Translations under genes and position numbers: made by a program
Notes under the pieces: model-generated
What the model saw: the letters and a program-made list of their open reading frames with translations, nothing else
Told to the model about the DNA's origin: nothing
Database searches by the model: none
NCBI GenBank assembly: GCA_016781635.1
Contig: JADDPY010000039.1
Location: 1-22,963, forward strand
Direction: 5' to 3'
Origin: Rubrobacter sp.
GTDB taxonomy: Bacteria; Actinomycetota; Rubrobacteria; Rubrobacterales; Rubrobacteraceae
DNA length: 22,963 nt
Shown here: positions 16,592 to 22,963 of the stretch, piece after piece
Position numbering within the stretch: the stretch's first letter is position 1
How the letters are laid out: each line of letters opens with the position of its first letter

Positions 16592-17711
16592 CAAGCATTT
16601 GGGACCCCTGGCTGGGCGAAGCCGGGCTCATGTGGTCCTGGAAGACGGAACTTCATTCTCTGGCTGGACCTTTGCGGGTGACGGCGAGGTGTCGGGGGAG
16701 ATCGTCTTCACGACCAGCATGGTCGGCTACCAGGAGACGCTGACGGACCCCTCGTACCGCGGCCAGATCGTGTTGTTTACATACCCCCTTATCGGAAACT
16801 ACGGCGTCATCCCCGAAGACGCCGAGTCCAAAAAGGTCCAGGCCGCGGCCGTCCTCGTGCGCGAGTACACCGAGTACCCGAGCAACTGGGCGAGCGAACT
16901 CTCTCTTGCCGACTTCCTCGAAGCGCACGGTACTCTGGGCGTCGAGGGCATCGACACACGCGCCCTCACCCGTCACTTGAGAGACAAGGGCGCGATGCGC
17001 GGCATCATCTCTACCGTAGAAACAGACGTAAACGCGTTGCGCGAAAAGGCGAAGGCTCACCCTTCGATGGAAGGTCTCGACCTTGCGTCGTCTAGCGCGC
17101 AACTCACCGAGCCCACCCTGCTACCCGCGTTCGGCGAGGAGCGCTGCCGGGTGGTCGCCCTGGATTACGGGGTGAAGGGTTCGATCTATCGCGAGCTCAG
17201 GAGCCGCGGAGCCTCCGTGCTCGCGGTGCCCGGCTCGACCGGGGCCGAGGAGATCCTGAGCCACAACCCCGATGGCGTCTTTCTCTCCAACGGACCCGGC
17301 GACCCGGCCGCCCTCGAAAAGGCCGCCGCGACGGTGGAGGACGTCATCGGCGAGGCGCCGGTCTTCGGCATATGCCTCGGCCACCAGCTTCTGGGGCTCG
17401 CCCTCGGGTGCATAACCTACAAGATGCCCTTCGGCCACCACGGGGCGAACCATCCGGTCCGCAACCTGGAGACGGGCAAGATCGAGATCACGAGCCAGAA
17501 CCACGGCTTCGCGGTCGTCGGGGAGAAGCTCCCCGAGGGCGTCGAGCTTACGCATCAGAACCTATACGACGGCACGGTCGAGGGCTTGAAGAGCCCGCGC
17601 CTGCGTGCCTGGAGCGTCCAGTACCACCCCGAATCGAGCCCCGGGCCCCACGACTCAGGCTACCTTCTCGACGGCTTCGTCGAGGTAGCTTCCGACGCCC
17701 GGGCGCACTAG
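16575..17711 (+). CDS. carA: Carbamoyl-phosphate synthase small (glutaminase) subunit
   Basis: Supplies ammonia from glutamine to CarB; 378 aa from TTG 16575. An N-terminal CarA-specific domain ([37 protein letters not shown]) is followed by a class I glutamine amidotransferase domain with the nucleophile Cys267 in GICLGHQ and the His351/Glu353 pair in QYHPES. Possible starts are TTG 16548, TTG 16575, TTG 16599 and GTG 16632. TTG 16575 has GGGAG (16564-16568) at 6-nt spacing and is preferred, although GTG 16632 gives the N-terminus closest to the usual family start. With TTG 16575 there are about 18 extra N-terminal residues of no recognised role. Confidence 0.93.
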   Translation: MGYARSKHLGPLAGRSRAHVVLEDGTSFSGWTFAGDGEVSGEIVFTTSMVGYQETLTDPSYRGQIVLFTYPLIGNYGVIPEDAESKKVQAAAVLVREYTEYPSNWASELSLADFLEAHGTLGVEGIDTRALTRHLRDKGAMRGIISTVETDVNALREKAKAHPSMEGLDLASSSAQLTEPTLLPAFGEERCRVVALDYGVKGSIYRELRSRGASVLAVPGSTGAEEILSHNPDGVFLSNGPGDPAALEKAAATVEDVIGEAPVFGICLGHQLLGLALGCITYKMPFGHHGANHPVRNLETGKIEITSQNHGFAVVGEKLPEGVELTHQNLYDGTVEGLKSPRLRAWSVQYHPESSPGPHDSGYLLDGFVEVASDARAH

Positions 17712-17722
17712 AGGAGCTTTTC

Positions 17723-20700
17723 TTGCCGCGTCGCAACGACCTTTCGAGCATTCTTATCATTGGTTCCGGGCCCATAGTCATCGGCCAGGCCGCCGAGTTC
17801 GACTACTCGGGGACGCAGGCCTGTCGGGCTTTGCGCGACGAGGGCTACCGGGTCATCCTCGTCAACTCGAACCCAGCCACGATCATGACCGACCCCGAGC
17901 TCGCCGACGCGACCTACGTCGAGCCGCTGACGGTCGAGACGGTCACGGAGATCCTGCGCCGTGAGCGCCCCGACGCCCTGCTCCCGACCCTCGGCGGCCA
18001 GACGGCCCTCAACCTCGCCATTGAGCTGCACGAGGCGGGCGTCCTCGACGAGCTCGGGGTCGAACTACTCGGGGCCTCCGTCCCTTCCATCCAGAAGGCC
18101 GAGGATCGCCTCCTGTTTCGCGAGGCCATGGAGAAGATAGGGCTGAAGGTCCCCGAGAGCGAGGTCGTCAGCCGCGTCGACGAGGCGCTCGAGTTGGCGT
18201 CGCGCATCGGGTACCCCCTGATCCTGCGTCCGAGCTTCACCCTCGGCGGCAAGGGCGGCGGCACCGCCCACGACGCCGAAGAGCTTCGAGAGGCCGTCGC
18301 CGACGCCCTCGACGCGAGTCCCGTCCGGAGCGTCCTCGTCGAACGCAGCGTCGCCGGCTGGAAGGAGTTCGAGCTCGAGGTCATGCGAGACCTCGCCGAC
18401 AACGTCGTCGTCGTCTGCTCCATCGAAAACATCGACCCCATGGGCGTCCACACCGGCGACTCAATTACAGTCGCCCCCGCCCAGACGCTCTCCGACCGCC
18501 AGTACCAGACCCTTCGCGACGCCTCTTTGCACATAATACGTGAGATTGGGGTGTCGACGGGGGGATCTAACGTGCAGTTCGCGGTCGACCCGAACGGGGA
18601 CGACTTCTACGTGATCGAGATGAACCCCAGGGTGTCGAGGAGCAGCGCGCTTGCGAGCAAGGCGACGGGGTTCCCGATCGCTAAGATCGCGGCGAAGCTC
18701 GCGGTCGGGTATTCGCTCGATGAGATCCCGAACGACATCACCCGCGCGACCCCGGCTTCCTTCGAGCCCGCCCTCGACTACGTGGTCACGAAAATCCCAC
18801 GCTTCGCCTTCGAGAAGTTCCCGGCAGCCGCGCCCCGCCTTTCAACCAAGATGCACAGCGTGGGCGAGGTCATGGCCATCGGCCGGACATTCACGGAGAG
18901 CCTGTTGAAGGCTATGGTTTCGCTGGAGGTAGAGCCTCAAGACATCCAGGCCCGCCTCGACGAGCCGAACCCTTACAGGATCTTTGCGGTCTTCGACGCG
19001 CTGCGGGCGGGGTCTGATATACGCGAGATCTGCGACAAGACGAAGATAGACCCGTTCTTTGTGGCCTCCATAGCCAGGATCGTCGCCGCCGAGGGCTCCG
19101 TTTCCGAGACGCTCTCGAAAGAGGAGCTTTTCGAGCTCAAGCGTACCGGCCTACCCGATGAGGCCATAGCCGCCGCTTCCGGGACGTCGACCGAGGTGAT
19201 ACGCGGGGTCCGTGGCGCCTTGGGCATTGGACCTACCTACAAGTCCGTCGACACCTGCGCTGGAGAGTTTCCCGCCCAGACGCCTTACTACTACTCGACC
19301 TACGAGGTCGAAGACGAGGTCGTCCGCGGCGATAACCCCTCCGTGGTCGTCCTCGGCAGCGGGCCGAACCGCATCGGGCAGGGGATCGAGTTCGACTACG
19401 CCTGCGTCCACGCGAGCTATGCGCTGAAAGAGGCCAGCTACGATGCGGTGATGGTCAACTCCAACCCCGAGACCGTCTCGACGGACTACGACACGTCGAC
19501 GAGGCTCTACTTCGAGCCCTTGACCGCCGAGCATGTCCTCGAGGTAGTCCGGCGCGAGAACCCGGAGGGTGTGATCCTTCAGTTCGGCGGCCAGAGCCCC
19601 CTCAAGCTCGCCGATGAGCTCCAGAGAAACGGCGTCAAAATACTCGGTACCACCCCCGACGCCATCGACCTCGCCGAGGACCGCTCCCGCTTCGGGGCGC
19701 TCCTCGAGGAGCTTGGCATCCCGCACCCGCGTTTCGGGACCGCGTCATCGGCCGAGGAGGCCAGGACCGTGGCCCACGAGCTCGGTTATCCCGTCGTGGT
19801 ACGCCCGTCCTACGTGCTCGGTGGGCGCAGGATGGAGATCGTCTACGACGACACCGACCTCGATTTGTATCTGAGCTCCAGCGTGAGCATGGACCCCGAG
19901 CACCCGATCCTCATCGACGAGTTCATGGAGGATTACATGGAGGTGGACGTGGACGCCGTCTCCGACGGGGAAGAGGTCTACGTCGGCGGGATCATGGAGC
20001 ACGTCGAGGAGGCGGGGGTCCACTCCGGCGACTCCAGCTGCGTGACGCCCCCGATCACGCTGCACAGGGCACTCCTCGAGCGCATCGAGGACCATACGCG
20101 TCGCCTCGCGCTCTCGGTCGGGGTCGTCGGGCTGCTGAACATACAGTTTGTCGTGCGGGGCGAGGACGTTATGGTGATCGAGTGCAACCCCCGCGCCTCA
20201 CGGACCGTGCCATTCGTCTCCAAGGCGACCGGGGTGCCGCTTGCGAAGGTCGCGACTCGCGTGCTCGTCGGAGAGAAGATCCGGGATATGAACCTCGGGT
20301 CGCAGGCCAACGGTCGCTTTAGCGTCAAGGCACCGGTCTTCCCGTTCGATCGGTTCGCAGGTGTCGATCCCTTGCTCGGTCCGGAGATGCGCTCGACAGG
20401 CGAAGCGATGGGGATAGATCCCACCTTCGGCGGCGCCTTCGCCAAGGCGCTCACGGCGGCGGGCCAGACCCTCCCGACGAGCGGCCGGGTGTACATCTCT
20501 GTTGCCAACCGCGACAAGCGAGCGGTTGTTCTTATCGCGCGGGCGTTCGCGGACCTCGGGTTCGAGCTCGCCGGGAGCGAAGGGACGGCCGAGGTCTTGA
20601 GCAACAACGGCCTCAGGGTGGAGGTGGTTCCGAAGATAGGGGCCGGGGAGGAAGATGTGCTCGGTCTTATAGAGCGGCGCGGAGTAGACCTGATTGTGAA

Positions 20701-20887
20701 CACCCCCTGGGGCCGGGGCGCCAGGACGGATGGCTATCAGATCCGCCGCGGCGCCTTGATGCACGGCGTCCCGTGTATCACCACGCTCGCGGGCGCCGCC
20801 GCTGCGGTCCAGGGTATCGAGTCGAAGATACGGGGCGGTCTGGGCCGGGTAAACTCTCTCCAGAACCTTTACGCCGCGAAGGCTTGA
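17723..20887 (+). CDS. carB: Carbamoyl-phosphate synthase large subunit
   Basis: Makes carbamoyl phosphate from bicarbonate, two ATP and ammonia delivered by CarA; 1054 aa, near the usual 1,070. Two homologous ATP-grasp halves each begin with a matching motif: [19 protein letters not shown] (about 12-30) and [18 protein letters not shown] (about 540-558). ATP-grasp blocks such as [12 protein letters not shown] and [11 protein letters not shown] and the metal-site sequences [18 protein letters not shown] and [18 protein letters not shown] are intact. The last roughly 130 residues form the MGS-type allosteric domain ([28 protein letters not shown]), the usual site of UMP control. The frame is open upstream into carA; TTG 17723 with GAGGAG (17711-17716) at 6-nt spacing is the true start. 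Confidence 0.97.
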   Translation: MPRRNDLSSILIIGSGPIVIGQAAEFDYSGTQACRALRDEGYRVILVNSNPATIMTDPELADATYVEPLTVETVTEILRRERPDALLPTLGGQTALNLAIELHEAGVLDELGVELLGASVPSIQKAEDRLLFREAMEKIGLKVPESEVVSRVDEALELASRIGYPLILRPSFTLGGKGGGTAHDAEELREAVADALDASPVRSVLVERSVAGWKEFELEVMRDLADNVVVVCSIENIDPMGVHTGDSITVAPAQTLSDRQYQTLRDASLHIIREIGVSTGGSNVQFAVDPNGDDFYVIEMNPRVSRSSALASKATGFPIAKIAAKLAVGYSLDEIPNDITRATPASFEPALDYVVTKIPRFAFEKFPAAAPRLSTKMHSVGEVMAIGRTFTESLLKAMVSLEVEPQDIQARLDEPNPYRIFAVFDALRAGSDIREICDKTKIDPFFVASIARIVAAEGSVSETLSKEELFELKRTGLPDEAIAAASGTSTEVIRGVRGALGIGPTYKSVDTCAGEFPAQTPYYYSTYEVEDEVVRGDNPSVVVLGSGPNRIGQGIEFDYACVHASYALKEASYDAVMVNSNPETVSTDYDTSTRLYFEPLTAEHVLEVVRRENPEGVILQFGGQSPLKLADELQRNGVKILGTTPDAIDLAEDRSRFGALLEELGIPHPRFGTASSAEEARTVAHELGYPVVVRPSYVLGGRRMEIVYDDTDLDLYLSSSVSMDPEHPILIDEFMEDYMEVDVDAVSDGEEVYVGGIMEHVEEAGVHSGDSSCVTPPITLHRALLERIEDHTRRLALSVGVVGLLNIQFVVRGEDVMVIECNPRASRTVPFVSKATGVPLAKVATRVLVGEKIRDMNLGSQANGRFSVKAPVFPFDRFAGVDPLLGPEMRSTGEAMGIDPTFGGAFAKALTAAGQTLPTSGRVYISVANRDKRAVVLIARAFADLGFELAGSEGTAEVLSNNGLRVEVVPKIGAGEEDVLGLIERRGVDLIVNTPWGRGARTDGYQIRRGALMHGVPCITTLAGAAAAVQGIESKIRGGLGRVNSLQNLYAAKA

Positions 20888-20894
20888 CGGAGCG

Positions 20895-21647
20895 ATGAAG
20901 CTCCACCCCGTCGAGGTCCTGAGCCGCGAGGAGCACGGTCGCCACGTCCTGCTCCGCTACCGCTGGACGGGGGCCGCACCCGAGCCCGGTCAGTTTGTCA
21001 TGGTCCGCCCCGAACGCCACGCGGACCTCGACCCGTTCCTGCCCCGTCCTCTCTTCGCCCACGACTACGACGGCGACACGATGAACCTCCTCTTCGAGGT
21101 CCGTGGCCGCGGCACCGCGCTCCTCGCTGGGGAGGACGCGGGTCTCCTCGTCAGCACGCCGCTCGGGCGTGGCTTCGAGATCGGGGGAGGCGCCGCGGTC
21201 GCCTTGATCGGCGGGGGCGTGTGGGTCTCCCCGCTCAAGCTCCTCTCTCGCCACCTGCAAGATGCTGGCGTCGACCACGACGTTTATCTCGAGGTACCGG
21301 GTGATGCCCCGGAGGCCTACGCGGATTTCCTGCGCACCCGTTACGAGGGCGCGACCCTCGTCGAGACGGGAGGTGAGTCAGATCCCTCGCAAACGGTGCT
21401 CGACCACGTCGGGGATCCCGCCCGCTACGCCGCGCTTTACGCTAGCGGCACGGCGGCGATGCTCGGGGCGGTGAAACGTGCCGCTGACGGTGTGGTACCC
21501 GCCCACCTCGCGCTGCGTGAGAGGATGGCCTGCGCCAACGGCTCCTGCTACGGCTGCGCCGTGCCCGTGTGGGAAGCCGGTGAGAAGACCTACGGGAGAA
21601 CCTGCGTGGAGGGCCCGGTCTTCGAGGCGGAGGTGCTCGCGTGGTAA
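20895..21647 (+). CDS. pyrK: Dihydroorotate dehydrogenase electron transfer subunit (PyrK-like)
   Basis: Iron-sulfur flavoprotein subunit of class IB dihydroorotate dehydrogenase, which passes electrons from PyrD to NAD+; 250 aa. The C-terminal 2Fe-2S cluster ligands are clear: Cys213, Cys218, Cys221 and Cys237 in MACANGSCYGCAVP and YGRTCVEGPVFEA. The N-terminal flavodoxin reductase-like domain carries LPRPLF (49-54) where RP(F/Y)S is expected for FAD. The nucleotide-binding region reads GGGVWVSPL (106-114) instead of GGGIGVxPL, and YASGTAAML instead of the CGPxxM block. The fold and partner are clear, but NAD binding may be altered. The ATG follows carB by 7 nt, with GGAG only 2 nt away, and the stop overlaps pyrD by 7 nt. 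Confidence 0.88.
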   Translation: MKLHPVEVLSREEHGRHVLLRYRWTGAAPEPGQFVMVRPERHADLDPFLPRPLFAHDYDGDTMNLLFEVRGRGTALLAGEDAGLLVSTPLGRGFEIGGGAAVALIGGGVWVSPLKLLSRHLQDAGVDHDVYLEVPGDAPEAYADFLRTRYEGATLVETGGESDPSQTVLDHVGDPARYAALYASGTAAMLGAVKRAADGVVPAHLALRERMACANGSCYGCAVPVWEAGEKTYGRTCVEGPVFEAEVLAW

Positions 21648-22552
21648 CGCGCCCCGAGAATGTCCCGCAACTTGAGGCCCTCGCCGTCGAGCTCTGCGGC
21701 ATACCGTTGAGGACGCCCTTGATCCCCGCCGCCGGCACCCTCGGTAAGGAGGCGCTGGAGGGCACGGGGGAAATCTACGGCGCGATGCTCCCGAAGACCG
21801 TCACGCCCAGGCCGAGAGCCGGCAACCCGCCGCCGCGCCTCGCCGAGGCCCCGTCCGGTATGATCAACTCGATTGGCCTGCAGAACCCTGGCCTAAACCG
21901 CTTCCTCGAAGACCTCGATGTCTTCCACGCGGCTGGTCTCCCACTTTTCGCCTCCGTGGCGGGTGACACCGTGGGCGAGTTCGCCGAGATGTGCCGGGTG
22001 TTGGCCGGCGATGGTCGCGTCTCCGCCGTCGAACTGAACCTCTCCTGCCCGAACGTCGAACACGGCGGTGGCACCTTCTGCGCCGGACCCTCGACCGTCG
22101 GGGAGGTCGTGGCGGCCTCCAGAGAGACGCTCGCCGGCTCGAAACCGCTCCTCGTCAAGCTGACTAATGACGGTGTGGTGGGGAATGCCGTGGCCGCGGA
22201 AGAGGCGGGGGCGGATGCGGTCACGGTCATAAACACCATCCCTGCGCTCGTCGTGGACGTCGGGGAGAGGCGTATTTTCCTGCGCGGCGGGCTGTCGGGG
22301 CCCGCGATCAAGCCGGTCGCTCTCCGGGCCGTCTACGAGGTATCGCGTGCCGTGAGCATCCCGGTCGTCGGATGCGGCGGCGTGACGAGTGGTACGGACG
22401 TCGCCGAGTTTATGCTCGCGGGGGCCACGGCGGTACAGGTCGGGGCGGGCGGCTTTGTGCGGGAGCCCGGGGTGATACTCGACGAGTTTGAGGAGTATCT
22501 GCGAGACGGGAGCTTGCGAGCCCGGGATCTACCCCTGGCAATCGGAACTTAG
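21641..22552 (+). CDS. pyrD: Dihydroorotate dehydrogenase catalytic subunit (class IB)
   Basis: FMN enzyme of 303 aa, TIM-barrel, oxidising dihydroorotate to orotate. The class I catalytic Cys136 lies in ELNLSCPNVEHGG; class II enzymes use serine here. NSIGLQNPG (76-84), LLVKLTND, a conserved FMN phosphate region (PVVGCGGVTSGTDVAEF, and AVQVGAG) and PKTVT fit. Class IB is supported by the adjacent pyrK and by the sequence pattern. GTG 21641 overlaps the pyrK stop by 7 nt. It is the last pyrimidine gene in the window; 28 bases later the mihF start follows, with a promoter between. Confidence 0.96.
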   Translation: MVTRPENVPQLEALAVELCGIPLRTPLIPAAGTLGKEALEGTGEIYGAMLPKTVTPRPRAGNPPPRLAEAPSGMINSIGLQNPGLNRFLEDLDVFHAAGLPLFASVAGDTVGEFAEMCRVLAGDGRVSAVELNLSCPNVEHGGGTFCAGPSTVGEVVAASRETLAGSKPLLVKLTNDGVVGNAVAAEEAGADAVTVINTIPALVVDVGERRIFLRGGLSGPAIKPVALRAVYEVSRAVSIPVVGCGGVTSGTDVAEFMLAGATAVQVGAGGFVREPGVILDEFEEYLRDGSLRARDLPLAIGT

Positions 22553-22562
22553 AAGGGCGCAC

Positions 22563-22571
22563 TGGTATAAT
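22563..22571 (+). promoter_or_regulatory. Extended -10 promoter element of mihF
   Basis: TGGTATAAT (22563-22571) is a perfect TGn extended -10 with a consensus TATAAT (22566-22571). The sequence 17 nt upstream (CGGAAC, 22543-22548) is a poor -35, which extended -10 promoters tolerate. The expected transcription start (about 22577-22581) coincides with ATG codons at 22575 and 22581, so the mRNA would be leaderless or nearly so. The only Shine-Dalgarno-like bases (AAGGG, 22553-22557) lie upstream of the promoter and would not be in this transcript. Confidence 0.7.
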
Positions 22572-22580
22572 TTCATGTTG

Positions 22581-22907
22581 ATGTTAAGGCGCGCACCAGA
22601 GAGAACTTCGCAGGAGCGCCGCAGCGCGTTGGAGGAGGCCAACCGGATCCGGTTCGCCCGCGCCGACGCCAAGCGTGAGCTCAAGAGCGGAGAAAGAAAC
22701 ATCTACGGCCTGCTCATGGATCCCTCGGAGGAGCTCAAGGGCGCCAAGGTCGAGGAGATGCTCCTCGCTGTTCGGGGGATGGGGCGGGTAAAGGTCACCA
22801 GGATTCTGCGTGAGGCGGGGGTGAGCCGGTCGAAGACCCTCGTCGGCCTTACGCACGGCCAGCGGGACCGTCTCCTCGAGGCTCTGGGTTGCGACGAGGA
22901 CGCCTGA
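22581..22907 (+). CDS. mihF: Actinobacterial integration host factor (mIHF)
   Basis: Nucleoid-associated DNA-binding protein of 108 aa (110 if ATG 22575 is used). Blocks match the mIHF family: a basic N-terminal helix (RRSALEEANRIRFARADAKRELKSG), a middle segment (KGAKVEEMLLAVRGMGRVKVTRILREAG) forming the helix-two-turn-helix that includes the conserved GxGxVK pattern, and VSRSKTLVGLTHGQRDRLLEALG. It is unrelated in sequence to E. coli IHF/HU. The gene ahead of gmk is a standard actinobacterial arrangement, and this is the main taxonomic marker in the window. The start is chosen because the -10 box ends at 22571, making ATG 22581 the likely first codon of a leaderless message. ATG 22575 would need an unusually short -10 to start distance. 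Confidence 0.9.
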   Translation: MLRRAPERTSQERRSALEEANRIRFARADAKRELKSGERNIYGLLMDPSEELKGAKVEEMLLAVRGMGRVKVTRILREAGVSRSKTLVGLTHGQRDRLLEALGCDEDA

Positions 22908-22963
22908 TCGTCGTCTCCGGGCCCTCCGGAGCAGGCAAATCGACCCTTATCCGCCAGGCCCTC
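22889..22963 (+). CDS. gmk: Guanylate kinase, 5' end only
   Basis: The first 25 codons are present and the gene runs off the window. Guanylate kinase phosphorylates GMP to GDP. The visible N-terminus is RLIVVSGPSGAGKSTLIRQAL, with the P-loop GPSGAGKST typical of guanylate kinases. TTG 22889 is the only standard start before the P-loop; GAGG (22878-22881) lies 7 nt upstream. It overlaps the mihF stop by 19 nt. The mihF-gmk pairing supports the call. Confidence 0.9.
   Translation, partial: MRRGRLIVVSGPSGAGKSTLIRQAL

Noticed and set aside
17372..17722. Upstream extension of carB giving 1171 aa
   Set aside because: The extra 117 residues are a shadow of carA in another frame; TTG 17723 has a well-placed ribosome binding site and gives the usual length.
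1..22963. Search for CRISPR arrays, insertion sequences, integrases, toxin-antitoxin or defence genes
   Set aside because: No direct repeat arrays, transposase motifs or terminal inverted repeats were seen; nearly every base is accounted for by conserved core genes.

Overview
The window is a gene-dense, all plus-strand stretch of a GC-rich bacterial chromosome. The best fit is a deep-branching actinobacterium of the Rubrobacter type. This is inferred from three things: an actinobacterial integration host factor (mIHF) directly ahead of gmk, the ftsZ-pgeF-yggS-sepF-proC-yggT-divIVA order, and a PyrR-controlled pyrimidine operon. The presence of a complete FtsA argues against the familiar Streptomyces/Mycobacterium lineages. 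No sequence search was run, so the genus is an inference.

Region 1 (1-8065) is the distal part of a division and cell wall (dcw) cluster: the 3' end of mraY, then murD, ftsW, murG, murC, ftsQ, ftsA and ftsZ. The Mur enzymes and MraY build and flip-ready the lipid-linked peptidoglycan precursor, FtsW polymerises it at the septum, FtsQ links the periplasmic divisome, and FtsA and FtsZ form the cytoplasmic ring. Most junctions overlap by 4 nt or more. No murB or ddl lies between murC and ftsQ.

Region 2 (8092-13555) is the usual post-ftsZ neighbourhood: pgeF (laccase-domain protein), yggS (PLP homeostasis), sepF (second FtsZ membrane anchor), proC (proline synthesis), yggT (small membrane protein), divIVA (polar/septal scaffold), a DUF167 gene and an RluD-type pseudouridine synthase.

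Region 3 (about 13560-22552) is the pyrimidine operon pyrR-pyrB-pyrC-carA-carB-pyrK-pyrD. It has a good SigA-like promoter (13649-13677). A PyrR-binding RNA hairpin (13696-13725) has a 3' strand that contains the pyrR ribosome binding site, which suggests UMP/PyrR control of translation initiation. It encodes all steps from carbamoyl phosphate to orotate; pyrE and pyrF are not in the window.

Region 4 (22553-22963) has a perfect extended -10 box (TGGTATAAT) abutting the start of mihF, suggesting a leaderless mRNA, followed by the first 25 codons of gmk.

No RNA genes, mobile elements, CRISPR arrays or long repeats were seen, and no gene-free stretch exceeds about 180 bases. The window is largely core-genome. 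The more interesting points are the regulatory RNA at pyrR, the FtsA+SepF+DivIVA combination, the long ftsW/murG overlap, and departures from family motifs in PgeF and PyrK.
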